Assembly: GCA_004295245.1 (NCBI GenBank)
Contig: REAR01000107.1
Coordinates: 1 to 32,854, forward strand
DNA from: Sphingobacteriales bacterium
GTDB taxonomy: Bacteria; Bacteroidota; Bacteroidia; Chitinophagales; Chitinophagaceae
DNA length: 32,854 bases
Reading direction: 5' to 3'
Positions 24,387 through 31,681 of this stretch are shown here, in pieces. Positions within the stretch are counted from its first letter, which is position 1; each line of letters opens with the position of its first letter. The position numbers were made by a program, and so were the translations under genes. The notes under the pieces were generated by a model. That model did no database searches. It was not told where the DNA came from and worked only from the letters and a program-made list of their open reading frames with translations.

Positions 24387-26699
24387 TTGCAACTTATTCA
24401 AATCATCCAGCACATATACGCCACGGCCATAAGTACCAATTACTAATTTTTTATCTCTTGGGTGTATAAACATATCGTTTACAGAAACCGATGCAGGCAT
24501 GGTGCCATTAATAGCCTGCCATGTTTTGCCAGCATCCTTAGTGATGTAAGCACCAAAGTCGGTTCCACAATACAGTATATTTTCTTTCTCAGTGTCTTCT
24601 ATAATTACATTGGCAGGCGATGCTGGTAAATTGCCTGCAATAGTTTTCCAAGTGGCGCCATAATTATCGGATACAAAAAGATATACTGCATTATTATCTT
24701 CTCTGCGATCGTTTAATGCCACATACAAACGCGATGCTTGGTATTTTGATGGCGTAATTTTAATGACATGTTTATTGGCAGGTAATCCTTTTGTAATTTC
24801 TTTCCATGCAGTACCATCATTCATTGTAAGCCAAATGCGGCCATCATCGGTGCCGGCATATACAATACCGGGTTGATTGCCTTCTGCAATAGCAGTGATG
24901 GCCTGATGATAAATAAGATAAGGATAAACGCCCATCTTAGATTTGTTGTTATACGACAGATCGTTGCTGATGCGCTGCCAGCTATCGCCCCCATCGGTTG
25001 ATTTATACAAATGCTGCAGGCCATGATAAATAGTTTTATTATCAAACTTAGAAAGGATGGTGCCTGCCAGCCACTCGCCGCGCAAAGAATCGATACGACC
25101 TACATCAAATAAGGTAAACCGCTTCACGCCATCTCTGCGGCCCTTGTTCATATCGGTCTTCATTAAACGGCCGTAGTAGGTTGATGAATAAACAATATTG
25201 GCATTTTGCGGATCTACCTGTATTTGCGTACCCTCTCCGCCAGGTGCCATGCGCCATTCCTTTTTCTTTTCTGTTTGAGCAGTACCAAATGTATTGGTTT
25301 CGTTGCCACCCATGGTGCCTTCATCTTGCACGGCGCCATAAATATTAAAAGGCGTTTCCATATCGTAGGTTACGGTATAAAACTGCGTGGTTGGAATTTT
25401 ATCAAAGAAATTTTTCCATTTAACGCCACCATTATGTGTTAATGTAATACCCCCATCATTACCCACTATCATTCTATCGGGGTTAACAGGGTCAATCCAC
25501 ATGGCGTGGTTGTCGCCATGTGTCCAATCGCTGGTGGTATCAGATGGCTCCCACTCCTTCCATGTTTTACCGGCATCTTCGCTTATAGCTTTAGATACTC
25601 CAAAAGCATAGATGCGGTTTTCGTTTTTAGGATGCACTCTTATCTGGCTGAACACCCAGCCATAAGTGCCAGAGAATGGTTTAAAGAAATCATGCACCTC
25701 TCCCATTTTCTCCCAGCTTTCTCCTTTATTACTGCTGCGATAAATGGCACCGCCTATAACTACTTTTTGTACCTGCCGCTCGTAGCTATCAGTTTCGCCG
25801 GGTTTGGGTGCACGTTTAATAGTATGGTCATCTACAAAAGCATAAAGTGTATTGGGGTTGGATTGACTTACTGCCAAACCAATACGTCCGGTCATTTTAG
25901 TAGTTGGCAAGCCCTTTACAATTTGCTTCCATGTTTTGCCACCATCGGTGGTTTTATAAATATAATCGCCATCTTCCGGCATAGGGTCGCTCCATCTTTT
26001 ACGAATGCGGTTCCACATACTGGCATATAAAGTATTGGGGTCTGTGGGGTCCATCACCAAATCAATACAACCACTTTTTTCACTTTCAAATAAAATCTGT
26101 TTCCATGATTTGCCCCCATCAGTAGTCATATAAACGCCGCGGTCTCTATTATACGTCCACTCATTACCACTGGCTGCAGCATACACCACATTGGCATTTT
26201 TAGGATGCACAATAATGCGTGCAATGGTGCCGGTATTTTCTAAACCAATATGCTGAAAATTTTTTCCACCGTTGGTTGTTTTATACATACCAATACCCGG
26301 CAGCGAAGCCCTGAAAATATTAGCTTCCCCGGTACCTACGTATACAGTATTTACGTCGGAAGGTGCAATAGCAATATTGCCAATAGATAATGTAGCCTCT
26401 TTATCAAACAACGATTGCCAGTTATTACCTCCATCTGTTGTTTTCCATAAACCACCGGTGGCAAAAGCAGCGTAGTACAAATTAACATCGCTGCTAACAC
26501 CGGCCACATCAGTACTGCGGCCACTGCGGTTATCGGGGCCGGTAAGCCGCCACTGTAAATTTTTATAGGGAGATTGCTGCAGTAAAGCTTGCTGCTTTTT
26601 CCATGCAGACAGCTTCTGTTGCCCGGTGGCTTGTGCAAACAATGGTGTATTGGCTGCGCTCAATAAAACCACAGCCAACATAACAATTAATTTTCTCAT
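24384..26699 (-). CDS. Secreted BNR-repeat beta-propeller protein (sortilin/VPS10- or GH74-like)
   Basis: Signal peptide of about 22 residues ending LFAQ, then roughly 745 residues built from at least ten BNR/Asp-box repeats (KTTDGGNNW, KTTNGGKNF, MTTDGGKSW, KTTDGGKTW, STDGGDSW, ITKDAGKTW), the pattern of tandem seven-bladed propellers. Annotators call such proteins VPS10-domain or glycosyl hydrolase proteins, but the Asp boxes are structural and I see no sure catalytic residue. There is no C-terminal sorting domain. Its place just upstream of the epimerase and arabinofuranosidase suggests glycan or glycoprotein binding or cleavage in the periplasm or at the surface; that is inference. Confidence 0.8.
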   Translation of the reverse strand: MRKLIVMLAVVLLSAANTPLFAQATGQQKLSAWKKQQALLQQSPYKNLQWRLTGPDNRSGRSTDVAGVSSDVNLYYAAFATGGLWKTTDGGNNWQSLFDKEATLSIGNIAIAPSDVNTVYVGTGEANIFRASLPGIGMYKTTNGGKNFQHIGLENTGTIARIIVHPKNANVVYAAASGNEWTYNRDRGVYMTTDGGKSWKQILFESEKSGCIDLVMDPTDPNTLYASMWNRIRKRWSDPMPEDGDYIYKTTDGGKTWKQIVKGLPTTKMTGRIGLAVSQSNPNTLYAFVDDHTIKRAPKPGETDSYERQVQKVVIGGAIYRSSNKGESWEKMGEVHDFFKPFSGTYGWVFSQIRVHPKNENRIYAFGVSKAISEDAGKTWKEWEPSDTTSDWTHGDNHAMWIDPVNPDRMIVGNDGGITLTHNGGVKWKNFFDKIPTTQFYTVTYDMETPFNIYGAVQDEGTMGGNETNTFGTAQTEKKKEWRMAPGGEGTQIQVDPQNANIVYSSTYYGRLMKTDMNKGRRDGVKRFTLFDVGRIDSLRGEWLAGTILSKFDNKTIYHGLQHLYKSTDGGDSWQRISNDLSYNNKSKMGVYPYLIYHQAITAIAEGNQPGIVYAGTDDGRIWLTMNDGTAWKEITKGLPANKHVIKITPSKYQASRLYVALNDRREDNNAVYLFVSDNYGATWKTIAGNLPASPANVIIEDTEKENILYCGTDFGAYITKDAGKTWQAINGTMPASVSVNDMFIHPRDKKLVIGTYGRGVYVLDDLNKLQ

Positions 26700-26711
26700 G
26701 CTGTAATTTAT

Positions 26712-26719
26712 TACATTTG
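26712..26719 (+). promoter_or_regulatory. Candidate -7 element for the sterol desaturase-type gene
   Basis: TACATTTG matches TAnnTTTG exactly and lies 17 bases before the ATG at 26737. No clear -33 element is seen; the upstream bases belong to the start of the divergent BNR gene. Confidence 0.4.
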
Positions 26720-26736
26720 GTGAATGCTTGTTATTT

Positions 26737-28011
26737 ATGGAAACTTACGGTAAAATACTGCTTATTGCCATGCCGGCTTTTCTGGTATTGGTTTTATTTG
26801 AAAAATGGTACGGGGTAAAAAAAGGATTTGATACGGTGCGGAATATGGACATGATCTCCAGCCTCAGCTCTGGCATTACCAATGTTACCAAAGATGTGCT
26901 GGGCCTCAGCATTGCCATCATCAGTTACGATTGGTTGGTTAATAAAATAGCACTTACACATATTCAATCTTCTGTTACTGTTTATATTATTGCTTTTATT
27001 GCTTTAGATTTTGCCGGATACTGGACACACCGCATTGCACATGAGTACAATTTTTTTTGGAACAACCACATCATACACCACAGCAGCGAAGAATTTAATT
27101 TAGCCTGCGCCCTGAGACAAAGCATTGCGGGCATTGTAAAAATATTTGCCATTTTTTTATTGCCCGCGGCATTATTAGGTGTGCCCCCACTGGTGGTGGC
27201 CGTTGTAGCGCCACTACATTTGTTTGCACAGTTTTGGTACCACACCCGCCACATCCATAAAATGGGTTTCTTGGAAAATATTATAGTAACGCCATCGCAT
27301 CATCGGGTACACCATGCTATTAACCCAGAGTATCTTGACAAAAACTATTCACAGATTTTTATTTTTTGGGATAAACTCTTTGGCACTTTTCAACAAGAGC
27401 TGCCCGATAAACCACCCGTTTACGGCATTACCCGCCCCGTACAAACCTGGAACCCCATTAAAATAAATTTTCAACACCTGTGGCTTTTAATTAAGGATGC
27501 TATAAGAACCCATAACATAAAAGATAAATTCCGCATCTGGCTAATGCCTACCGGTTGGCGGCCTGCAGATGTTGCCGAAAAATATCCCCTCTATAAAATT
27601 ACAGATGTCTATCATTTTGAAAAGTACGATACCAAAGCATCTTTAGCACTGCATGTTTGGTGCTGGGTGCAATTAATTGCCTTGCTCTTGTTTGTAAGTT
27701 ATCTCTTTGGCAATATTGCCCGCATCAATGCACTCAACAGCAGCTATATTTATTGGTATGGACTTTTTGTCTTTCTTGCTGTGTATGCCTACACAGAACT
27801 GATGGACCGTAACCGCTATGCCCTTATTTGGGAGCTGCTTAAGAACCTGTTTGGCGCCGGCATTATTTTTTATACCGGCGATTGGTTTGGTACTAACCAA
27901 TGGCACAGCAGTATTGCGTACCTTATACTTGCGTGGTTTATAGTTACTACAATTATTACAGCATGGTTTGTGCAGCAACACAGGCAAGAAGACAAATTAG
28001 TTATTGTATAA
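26737..28011 (+). CDS. Sterol desaturase / fatty acid hydroxylase family membrane protein
   Basis: Di-iron membrane oxygenase-like protein of unknown lipid substrate. The histidine boxes are complete: H98-x3-H102 (HRIAHE), H111, H114 and H115 (HIIHHS), and H188-H189 with H192-H193 (HHRVHH). Membrane helices lie near residues 5-22, 50-65, 80-97 and 132-168, with three or four more in the C-terminal third (about 305-415), an extension similar to alkylglycerol monooxygenase-type relatives. The frame is open from a TTG nine bases earlier, but ATG at 26737 is preferred. It is the only plus-strand gene inside the hydroxyproline/arabinofuranosidase region. Confidence 0.88.
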   Translation: METYGKILLIAMPAFLVLVLFEKWYGVKKGFDTVRNMDMISSLSSGITNVTKDVLGLSIAIISYDWLVNKIALTHIQSSVTVYIIAFIALDFAGYWTHRIAHEYNFFWNNHIIHHSSEEFNLACALRQSIAGIVKIFAIFLLPAALLGVPPLVVAVVAPLHLFAQFWYHTRHIHKMGFLENIIVTPSHHRVHHAINPEYLDKNYSQIFIFWDKLFGTFQQELPDKPPVYGITRPVQTWNPIKINFQHLWLLIKDAIRTHNIKDKFRIWLMPTGWRPADVAEKYPLYKITDVYHFEKYDTKASLALHVWCWVQLIALLLFVSYLFGNIARINALNSSYIYWYGLFVFLAVYAYTELMDRNRYALIWELLKNLFGAGIIFYTGDWFGTNQWHSSIAYLILAWFIVTTIITAWFVQQHRQEDKLVIV

Positions 28012-28040
28012 ACTTCAAAGAACTTTTTTTTTATTTTAAT

Positions 28041-28108
28041 ACAAGCAGTAATGCTGCTATTAAACATTGTTGCGTCGCACCCGTTAACAGCAACGCATTG
28101 CTCAGCTA
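28041..28108 (-). repeat. Intergenic repeat family, copy R11
   Basis: Plus-strand reading: ACAAGCAGTAATGCTGC, a small hairpin, then TTAAACATTGTTGCGTCGCACCC. It lies 30 bases past the plus-strand sterol desaturase-type gene, after a T-rich stretch. Confidence 0.75.
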
Positions 28109-28126
28109 CTACATATTATTACTTCC

Positions 28127-29611
28127 TTAGCTAACAATAGCTTTCGTCAATTCATTATCCACCATACGCCAAATGTTTAAAGGGTTTTCATTTTTCAATT
28201 CATCCGGCAACAAACGGTTGGGCCAGTTCTGAAAACACAGCGGTCTTGCAAAACGCTTAATAGCATCAGCACCCACGCTGCTAAACCGGCTATCGGTGGT
28301 ACTGGGGAAAGGTCCCCCGTGATGCATACTTAAACATACCTCAACACCTGTTGGCACACCATTTAATACAAAGCGGCCACAAATATTTTTTACTGCTTCC
28401 ACTAAAGGTTCATTGGCGGTAATATCATTTTCTGTTGCCATTAAGGTAGTGGTTAGTTGGCCTTCTATATGTTGTGCAACTGTAACCATTTCATTCATAT
28501 CCTTACAACGAATGACTAAAGAGTAAGGGCCAAACACTTCCTGGTGCAAAAACGGATTTTTTAAAAATGCATCAGCAGTAACAGTGGCTACTGTTGGCAA
28601 TGCTTCATTATCTTTTACCGCACCGGCAGACTCTGCAATTAAATGTACCTCTTCCTGCAACAAAGCTGCGCCTCTCTTTTCTTTATATGCTTTTACAATA
28701 CCAGCATGTAACATTGCAGCTGGTGCTATTTGTTGTATGGCTTTTCCTAAATCATCAATAAAAGTTTGCAAGCCTTCGCTTTCAATACCAATTAATAACC
28801 CCGGGTTGGTACAAAATTGGCCAACGCCCAATGTAATAGAGCCGGCATATTGTTGCGCCACCGATGCAGCTTCTTGTTGTAATTTTTCGGGCATTAAAAA
28901 AACCGGATTAATACTACTCATTTCTGCAAAAACCGGAATGGGTTCTTTGCGTTGGTTAGCCCAATCAAATAATTGTTTACCGCCAGTATAAGAACCGGTA
29001 AACCCAACCGCTTTTATTTTTGGATGTGTTACCAATGCTTTACCCACTTCAAAAGAAGCGCCGTAAACATGTGTAAATACTGCTGCGGGTAAATTACATT
29101 TTACGGCAGCGGCACTAATAGCAGCCGCAGCAATGGCAGACGTATCGGGGTGTGCAGGGTGTGCTTTTACAATTACACTGCAACCCGCAGCAAAAGCCGT
29201 AGCGGTATCTCCACCCGCCGTAGAATACGCAAAGGGAAAATTAGAAGCGCCAAAAACAACCACAGGGCCTAAGGGCACTAACATCTTTCTGATATCTGGT
29301 TTGGGTGGTGTTTTAGCAGGGTTGGCCGTATCTATTCTTGCTTCCAGCCACTCCCCTTTTTCGCAGGCTGCAGCATAAGAAGTTAACTGGTAAATAGTGC
29401 GTGCCCTTTCGCCCCGTAATCTTGCTTCGGGCAAATTGGTTTCACGCATGGCAGTAAAAATAAGAGCATCGCCGCAATCTTCTAACGCTTGTGCAATGGC
29501 ACGCATAAAAGCGGCTCTTTTGCTTAAAGGCATTTGGCGGTATTGTAAAAATGCCTGCCAGGATTGTGCGACTATCTCCTCTATTTTATCTATTGCTATA
29601 TCTGCTTGCAT
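28127..29611 (-). CDS. Aldehyde dehydrogenase (NADP+), probable 2-oxoglutarate semialdehyde dehydrogenase
   Basis: Oxidises 2,5-dioxopentanoate (2-oxoglutarate semialdehyde) to 2-oxoglutarate, the last step of hydroxyproline degradation. Catalytic residues are C267 in GQFCTNPG, general base E230 in FAEMSSINP, N124 in GASNFPFA and K149 in VIVKAHP. The AEMSSINP and GVGQFCTNPG wording is typical of the semialdehyde subgroup that uses NADP. The 494-residue length is normal. It lies 154 bases downstream of the deaminase gene with repeat R12 between, so it may share transcription with it or have its own promoter. Non-phosphorylative arabinose catabolism ends with the same reaction. Confidence 0.9.
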   Translation of the reverse strand: MQADIAIDKIEEIVAQSWQAFLQYRQMPLSKRAAFMRAIAQALEDCGDALIFTAMRETNLPEARLRGERARTIYQLTSYAAACEKGEWLEARIDTANPAKTPPKPDIRKMLVPLGPVVVFGASNFPFAYSTAGGDTATAFAAGCSVIVKAHPAHPDTSAIAAAAISAAAVKCNLPAAVFTHVYGASFEVGKALVTHPKIKAVGFTGSYTGGKQLFDWANQRKEPIPVFAEMSSINPVFLMPEKLQQEAASVAQQYAGSITLGVGQFCTNPGLLIGIESEGLQTFIDDLGKAIQQIAPAAMLHAGIVKAYKEKRGAALLQEEVHLIAESAGAVKDNEALPTVATVTADAFLKNPFLHQEVFGPYSLVIRCKDMNEMVTVAQHIEGQLTTTLMATENDITANEPLVEAVKNICGRFVLNGVPTGVEVCLSMHHGGPFPSTTDSRFSSVGADAIKRFARPLCFQNWPNRLLPDELKNENPLNIWRMVDNELTKAIVS

Positions 29612-29670
29612 ACTTTTTTAAAATTTTAAATCGTAAACATAATACTGCTAAGTTAGTGGCTTTGTTTGTA

Positions 29671-29768
29671 CTGTTGCTTTAAACAAAGCACCGTTGAAAA
29701 ATGCACTACAGCACAAGAGTGCGACGCAACGATGTTGAGTAGCGTACCGATGCTGGTAAACTATTTTA
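29671..29768 (+). repeat. Intergenic repeat family, copy R12
   Basis: The longest copy: GCTTTAAACAAAGC and GCACCGTTG at the left, core GAGTGCGACGCAACGATG, then GTACCGATGCTGGTAAAC at the edge of the deaminase stop codon. It aligns with R3 along the full length of about 85-95 bases. Confidence 0.8.
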
Positions 29769-30680
29769 TAAACTTAAATAGTTGGGCAATGTTGGCCGGC
29801 AGGCAATGCCATCGTTAATTATCTTCAATACTTTTTCTCTTTCAGCACCCGCTAATATTAATCGGGGTGCCCGCACATACTCGCTGCCAATGCCGGTTTG
29901 TTGTTCGGCCAGTTTTATATATTGTACCAGTTTGGCATGAATGTCTAATTCTAACAAAGGCATAAACCATCGATAAATAGCAGTAGCCTCTGCAATGCGG
30001 CCAGCTTTCACCAACCGGTAAATGGCTACCGTTTCTGCCGGAAAAGCACATACCAAACCAGCCACCCAACCATCAGCACCCATCAGCAACTCTTCCATAG
30101 CCAAAGTATCTACACCACATAAAATTTTTATACGGTTGCCAAACCGGTTGCGCAGTCGGGTAACATTTGTAACATCCCGTGTGCTTTCTTTAACAGCTTG
30201 TATATTGCTAAATTGCAGCAACTCTTCAAACATATCCAGTGTAACTTCAATTTTATAATCAACCGGGTTGTTATAAATCATTATAGGCAGGTTGGTTGAT
30301 TTTGCAACGGCCTTAAAGTATTCGTTGGTTTCGCGGTCGTCGCTTTTATACCGCATGGGTGGTAACAACATAAAACCGGCAGCGCCCCATTTGGTAGCAT
30401 CTTCTGCCAGCTTAGTGGCTACACGGGTGGCACCTTCTGCAATATTTACCAGCACCGGAATTTTTCCCTGCACTTCACTCAAAGCAAATTTTACCAATGT
30501 TTCTTTTTCATCGTTGGTAAGGGTGCTGGCTTCTCCCAAAGATCCGCCAATAATAATACCATTAACCCCTGCGGCCATTTGGGCTTTTAGGTTAGCTGCA
30601 AACAAAGGCAGGTCTAATTCTTCTGTGGTGGTTAGCTTGGTAGTTAATGCCGGAAACACACCAGTCCATTGAAATTGCAT
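29766..30680 (-). CDS. DHDPS-family lyase, probable 1-pyrroline-4-hydroxy-2-carboxylate deaminase
   Basis: Class I aldolase-fold enzyme. The Schiff-base lysine is K164 in IQAVKEST, Y136 is in MIYNNPVDY, and GGSLGEAS (45-52) takes the place of the GTTGE phosphate/carboxylate loop. Next to hydroxyproline epimerase, D-amino-acid dehydrogenase and semialdehyde dehydrogenase genes, the best role is conversion of pyrroline-4-hydroxy-2-carboxylate to 2-oxoglutarate semialdehyde and ammonia. L-2-keto-3-deoxyarabonate dehydratase has the same fold and product and remains possible. The frame extends to 30734, but the ATG at 30680 begins the conserved fold and follows a -7 element. It is divergent from the AraC regulator. 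Confidence 0.87.
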   Translation of the reverse strand: MQFQWTGVFPALTTKLTTTEELDLPLFAANLKAQMAAGVNGIIIGGSLGEASTLTNDEKETLVKFALSEVQGKIPVLVNIAEGATRVATKLAEDATKWGAAGFMLLPPMRYKSDDRETNEYFKAVAKSTNLPIMIYNNPVDYKIEVTLDMFEELLQFSNIQAVKESTRDVTNVTRLRNRFGNRIKILCGVDTLAMEELLMGADGWVAGLVCAFPAETVAIYRLVKAGRIAEATAIYRWFMPLLELDIHAKLVQYIKLAEQQTGIGSEYVRAPRLILAGAEREKVLKIINDGIACRPTLPNYLSL

Positions 30681-30694
30681 AGGTTTATTTTTTA

Positions 30695-30702
30695 CAAATG
30701 TA
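30695..30702 (-). promoter_or_regulatory. Candidate -7 element for the deaminase gene
   Basis: On the minus strand TACATTTG, an exact TAnnTTTG match, 14 bases before the ATG at 30680. TTG-like triplets lie 15 bases further upstream, slightly close for a -33 element. The position supports the shorter start. Confidence 0.45.
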
Positions 30703-30787
30703 ACCCGGCAACCAAGGCAATGTGTTGCAGGCATTGGCCTAAACTGATACTATTTTAGCCAATAAATTACTATCATTAAAATTAATT

Positions 30788-30802
30788 ATACTAATTTAGT
30801 AT
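30788..30802. promoter_or_regulatory. Palindrome upstream of the AraC-type gene
   Basis: ATACTAA and TTAGTAT flank one central base, directly before the AraC-type start codon at 30805 and in the divergent region shared with the deaminase gene. It could be an autoregulatory operator or part of the core promoter (TAATTTAG is a weak -7 match). It is short and AT-rich, so chance is not excluded. Confidence 0.35.
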
Positions 30803-30804
30803 GT

Positions 30805-31662
30805 ATGCGCATTGTCCCTTTCAGTATTCCTAAAAACCTGCAAGAAGCTTTTCGGGTGCAGGTAGACCAACAACCCTATTTGTATAACCACTTGCACCAG
30901 CACCCAGAAATTCAATTAACATTGGTAAAAGAAAGCAGCGGCACATTGGTGGCTGGCGATTATGTGGGCCGTTTTCACAGCGGCGATGTGTTTGTTATTG
31001 GCAGTAACCAGCCACATGTTTTTAGAAACGATGAAAAATATTTTAAGCGTAAAAAAATACAGGCACATACTATTACGCTGTTTTTTGACGAACACACCGT
31101 GCATCCTTCGTTTTGGTTATTGCCAGAAATGAAAACAGCACTCAGCTTTTTAAAAAATAGCAGTGGGGGTTGCAAAATTATAGGGACAAAGAAAAAAGTT
31201 TTAACCGACCAACTGGAACAATTGGCTGCCGCTACCGGCATAAGGCGCTTATTAATATTTCTTGAAATAATAGAACAGCTTTCTCAAAAGAAAGAAGTAC
31301 AGCCGTTGGCCACCACCCTTACACAAAAAAACATAAAAGCCTATGATGGCAACCGGCTGAATAAAGTAATAGCATTTACATTTAAAGAATATAACCGCCC
31401 TATTCAATTAGCAGAAGTGGCTGCATTAGCAAATCTTACCACAGAGGCATTTTGTAAATACTTTAAAACCCGCACCCGCAAAACGTATATCAGCTTTTTA
31501 AATGAAATACGCATACAACATGCCTGCCGGTTATTAGCAGAAGACAAAACCATTGCCGCTATTTCTTATGAATGTGGCTTTACCAACTTATCTAACTTCA
31601 ACCGGATTTTTAAGAAAATAAAAACCACGGCCCCTGCGCAGTGGCGCAAAACAAAGTTGTAA
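30805..31662 (+). CDS. AraC-family transcriptional regulator with cupin sensor domain
   Basis: N-terminal cupin-like ligand domain (about residues 1-150; HLHQHPEIQLTLV and GSNQPHVFRND fit the beta-barrel pattern) and C-terminal double helix-turn-helix (about 185-283). The first helix-turn-helix is around LAEVAALANLTTEAFCKYFK and the second around TIAAISYECGFTNLSNFNRI, with the family end TTAPAQWRK. Divergent from the deaminase gene and 124 bases away, it is the natural candidate to switch the hydroxyproline genes in response to hydroxyproline or a pathway intermediate. That role is inferred from position. It converges on the arginase-family gene with 19 bases between. Confidence 0.9.
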   Translation: MRIVPFSIPKNLQEAFRVQVDQQPYLYNHLHQHPEIQLTLVKESSGTLVAGDYVGRFHSGDVFVIGSNQPHVFRNDEKYFKRKKIQAHTITLFFDEHTVHPSFWLLPEMKTALSFLKNSSGGCKIIGTKKKVLTDQLEQLAAATGIRRLLIFLEIIEQLSQKKEVQPLATTLTQKNIKAYDGNRLNKVIAFTFKEYNRPIQLAEVAALANLTTEAFCKYFKTRTRKTYISFLNEIRIQHACRLLAEDKTIAAISYECGFTNLSNFNRIFKKIKTTAPAQWRKTKL

Positions 31663-31681
31663 CCAGGCGAGCCAAAAAAAA

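Noticed and set aside
25506-26030. 174-codon plus-strand frame inside the BNR-repeat gene
   Set aside because: It is the antisense of a repeat-rich coding region with clear protein repeats on the minus strand.
122-29768. The GTTGCGTCGCAC copies as a CRISPR array or tandem repeat
   Set aside because: Copies are kilobases apart, in both orientations and with diverged sequence; there is no regular spacing, no spacers and no cas gene.
30681-30734. 18-residue N-terminal extension of the DHDPS-type protein
   Set aside because: It overlaps an exact -7 element and adds Cys-rich residues not typical of the family.
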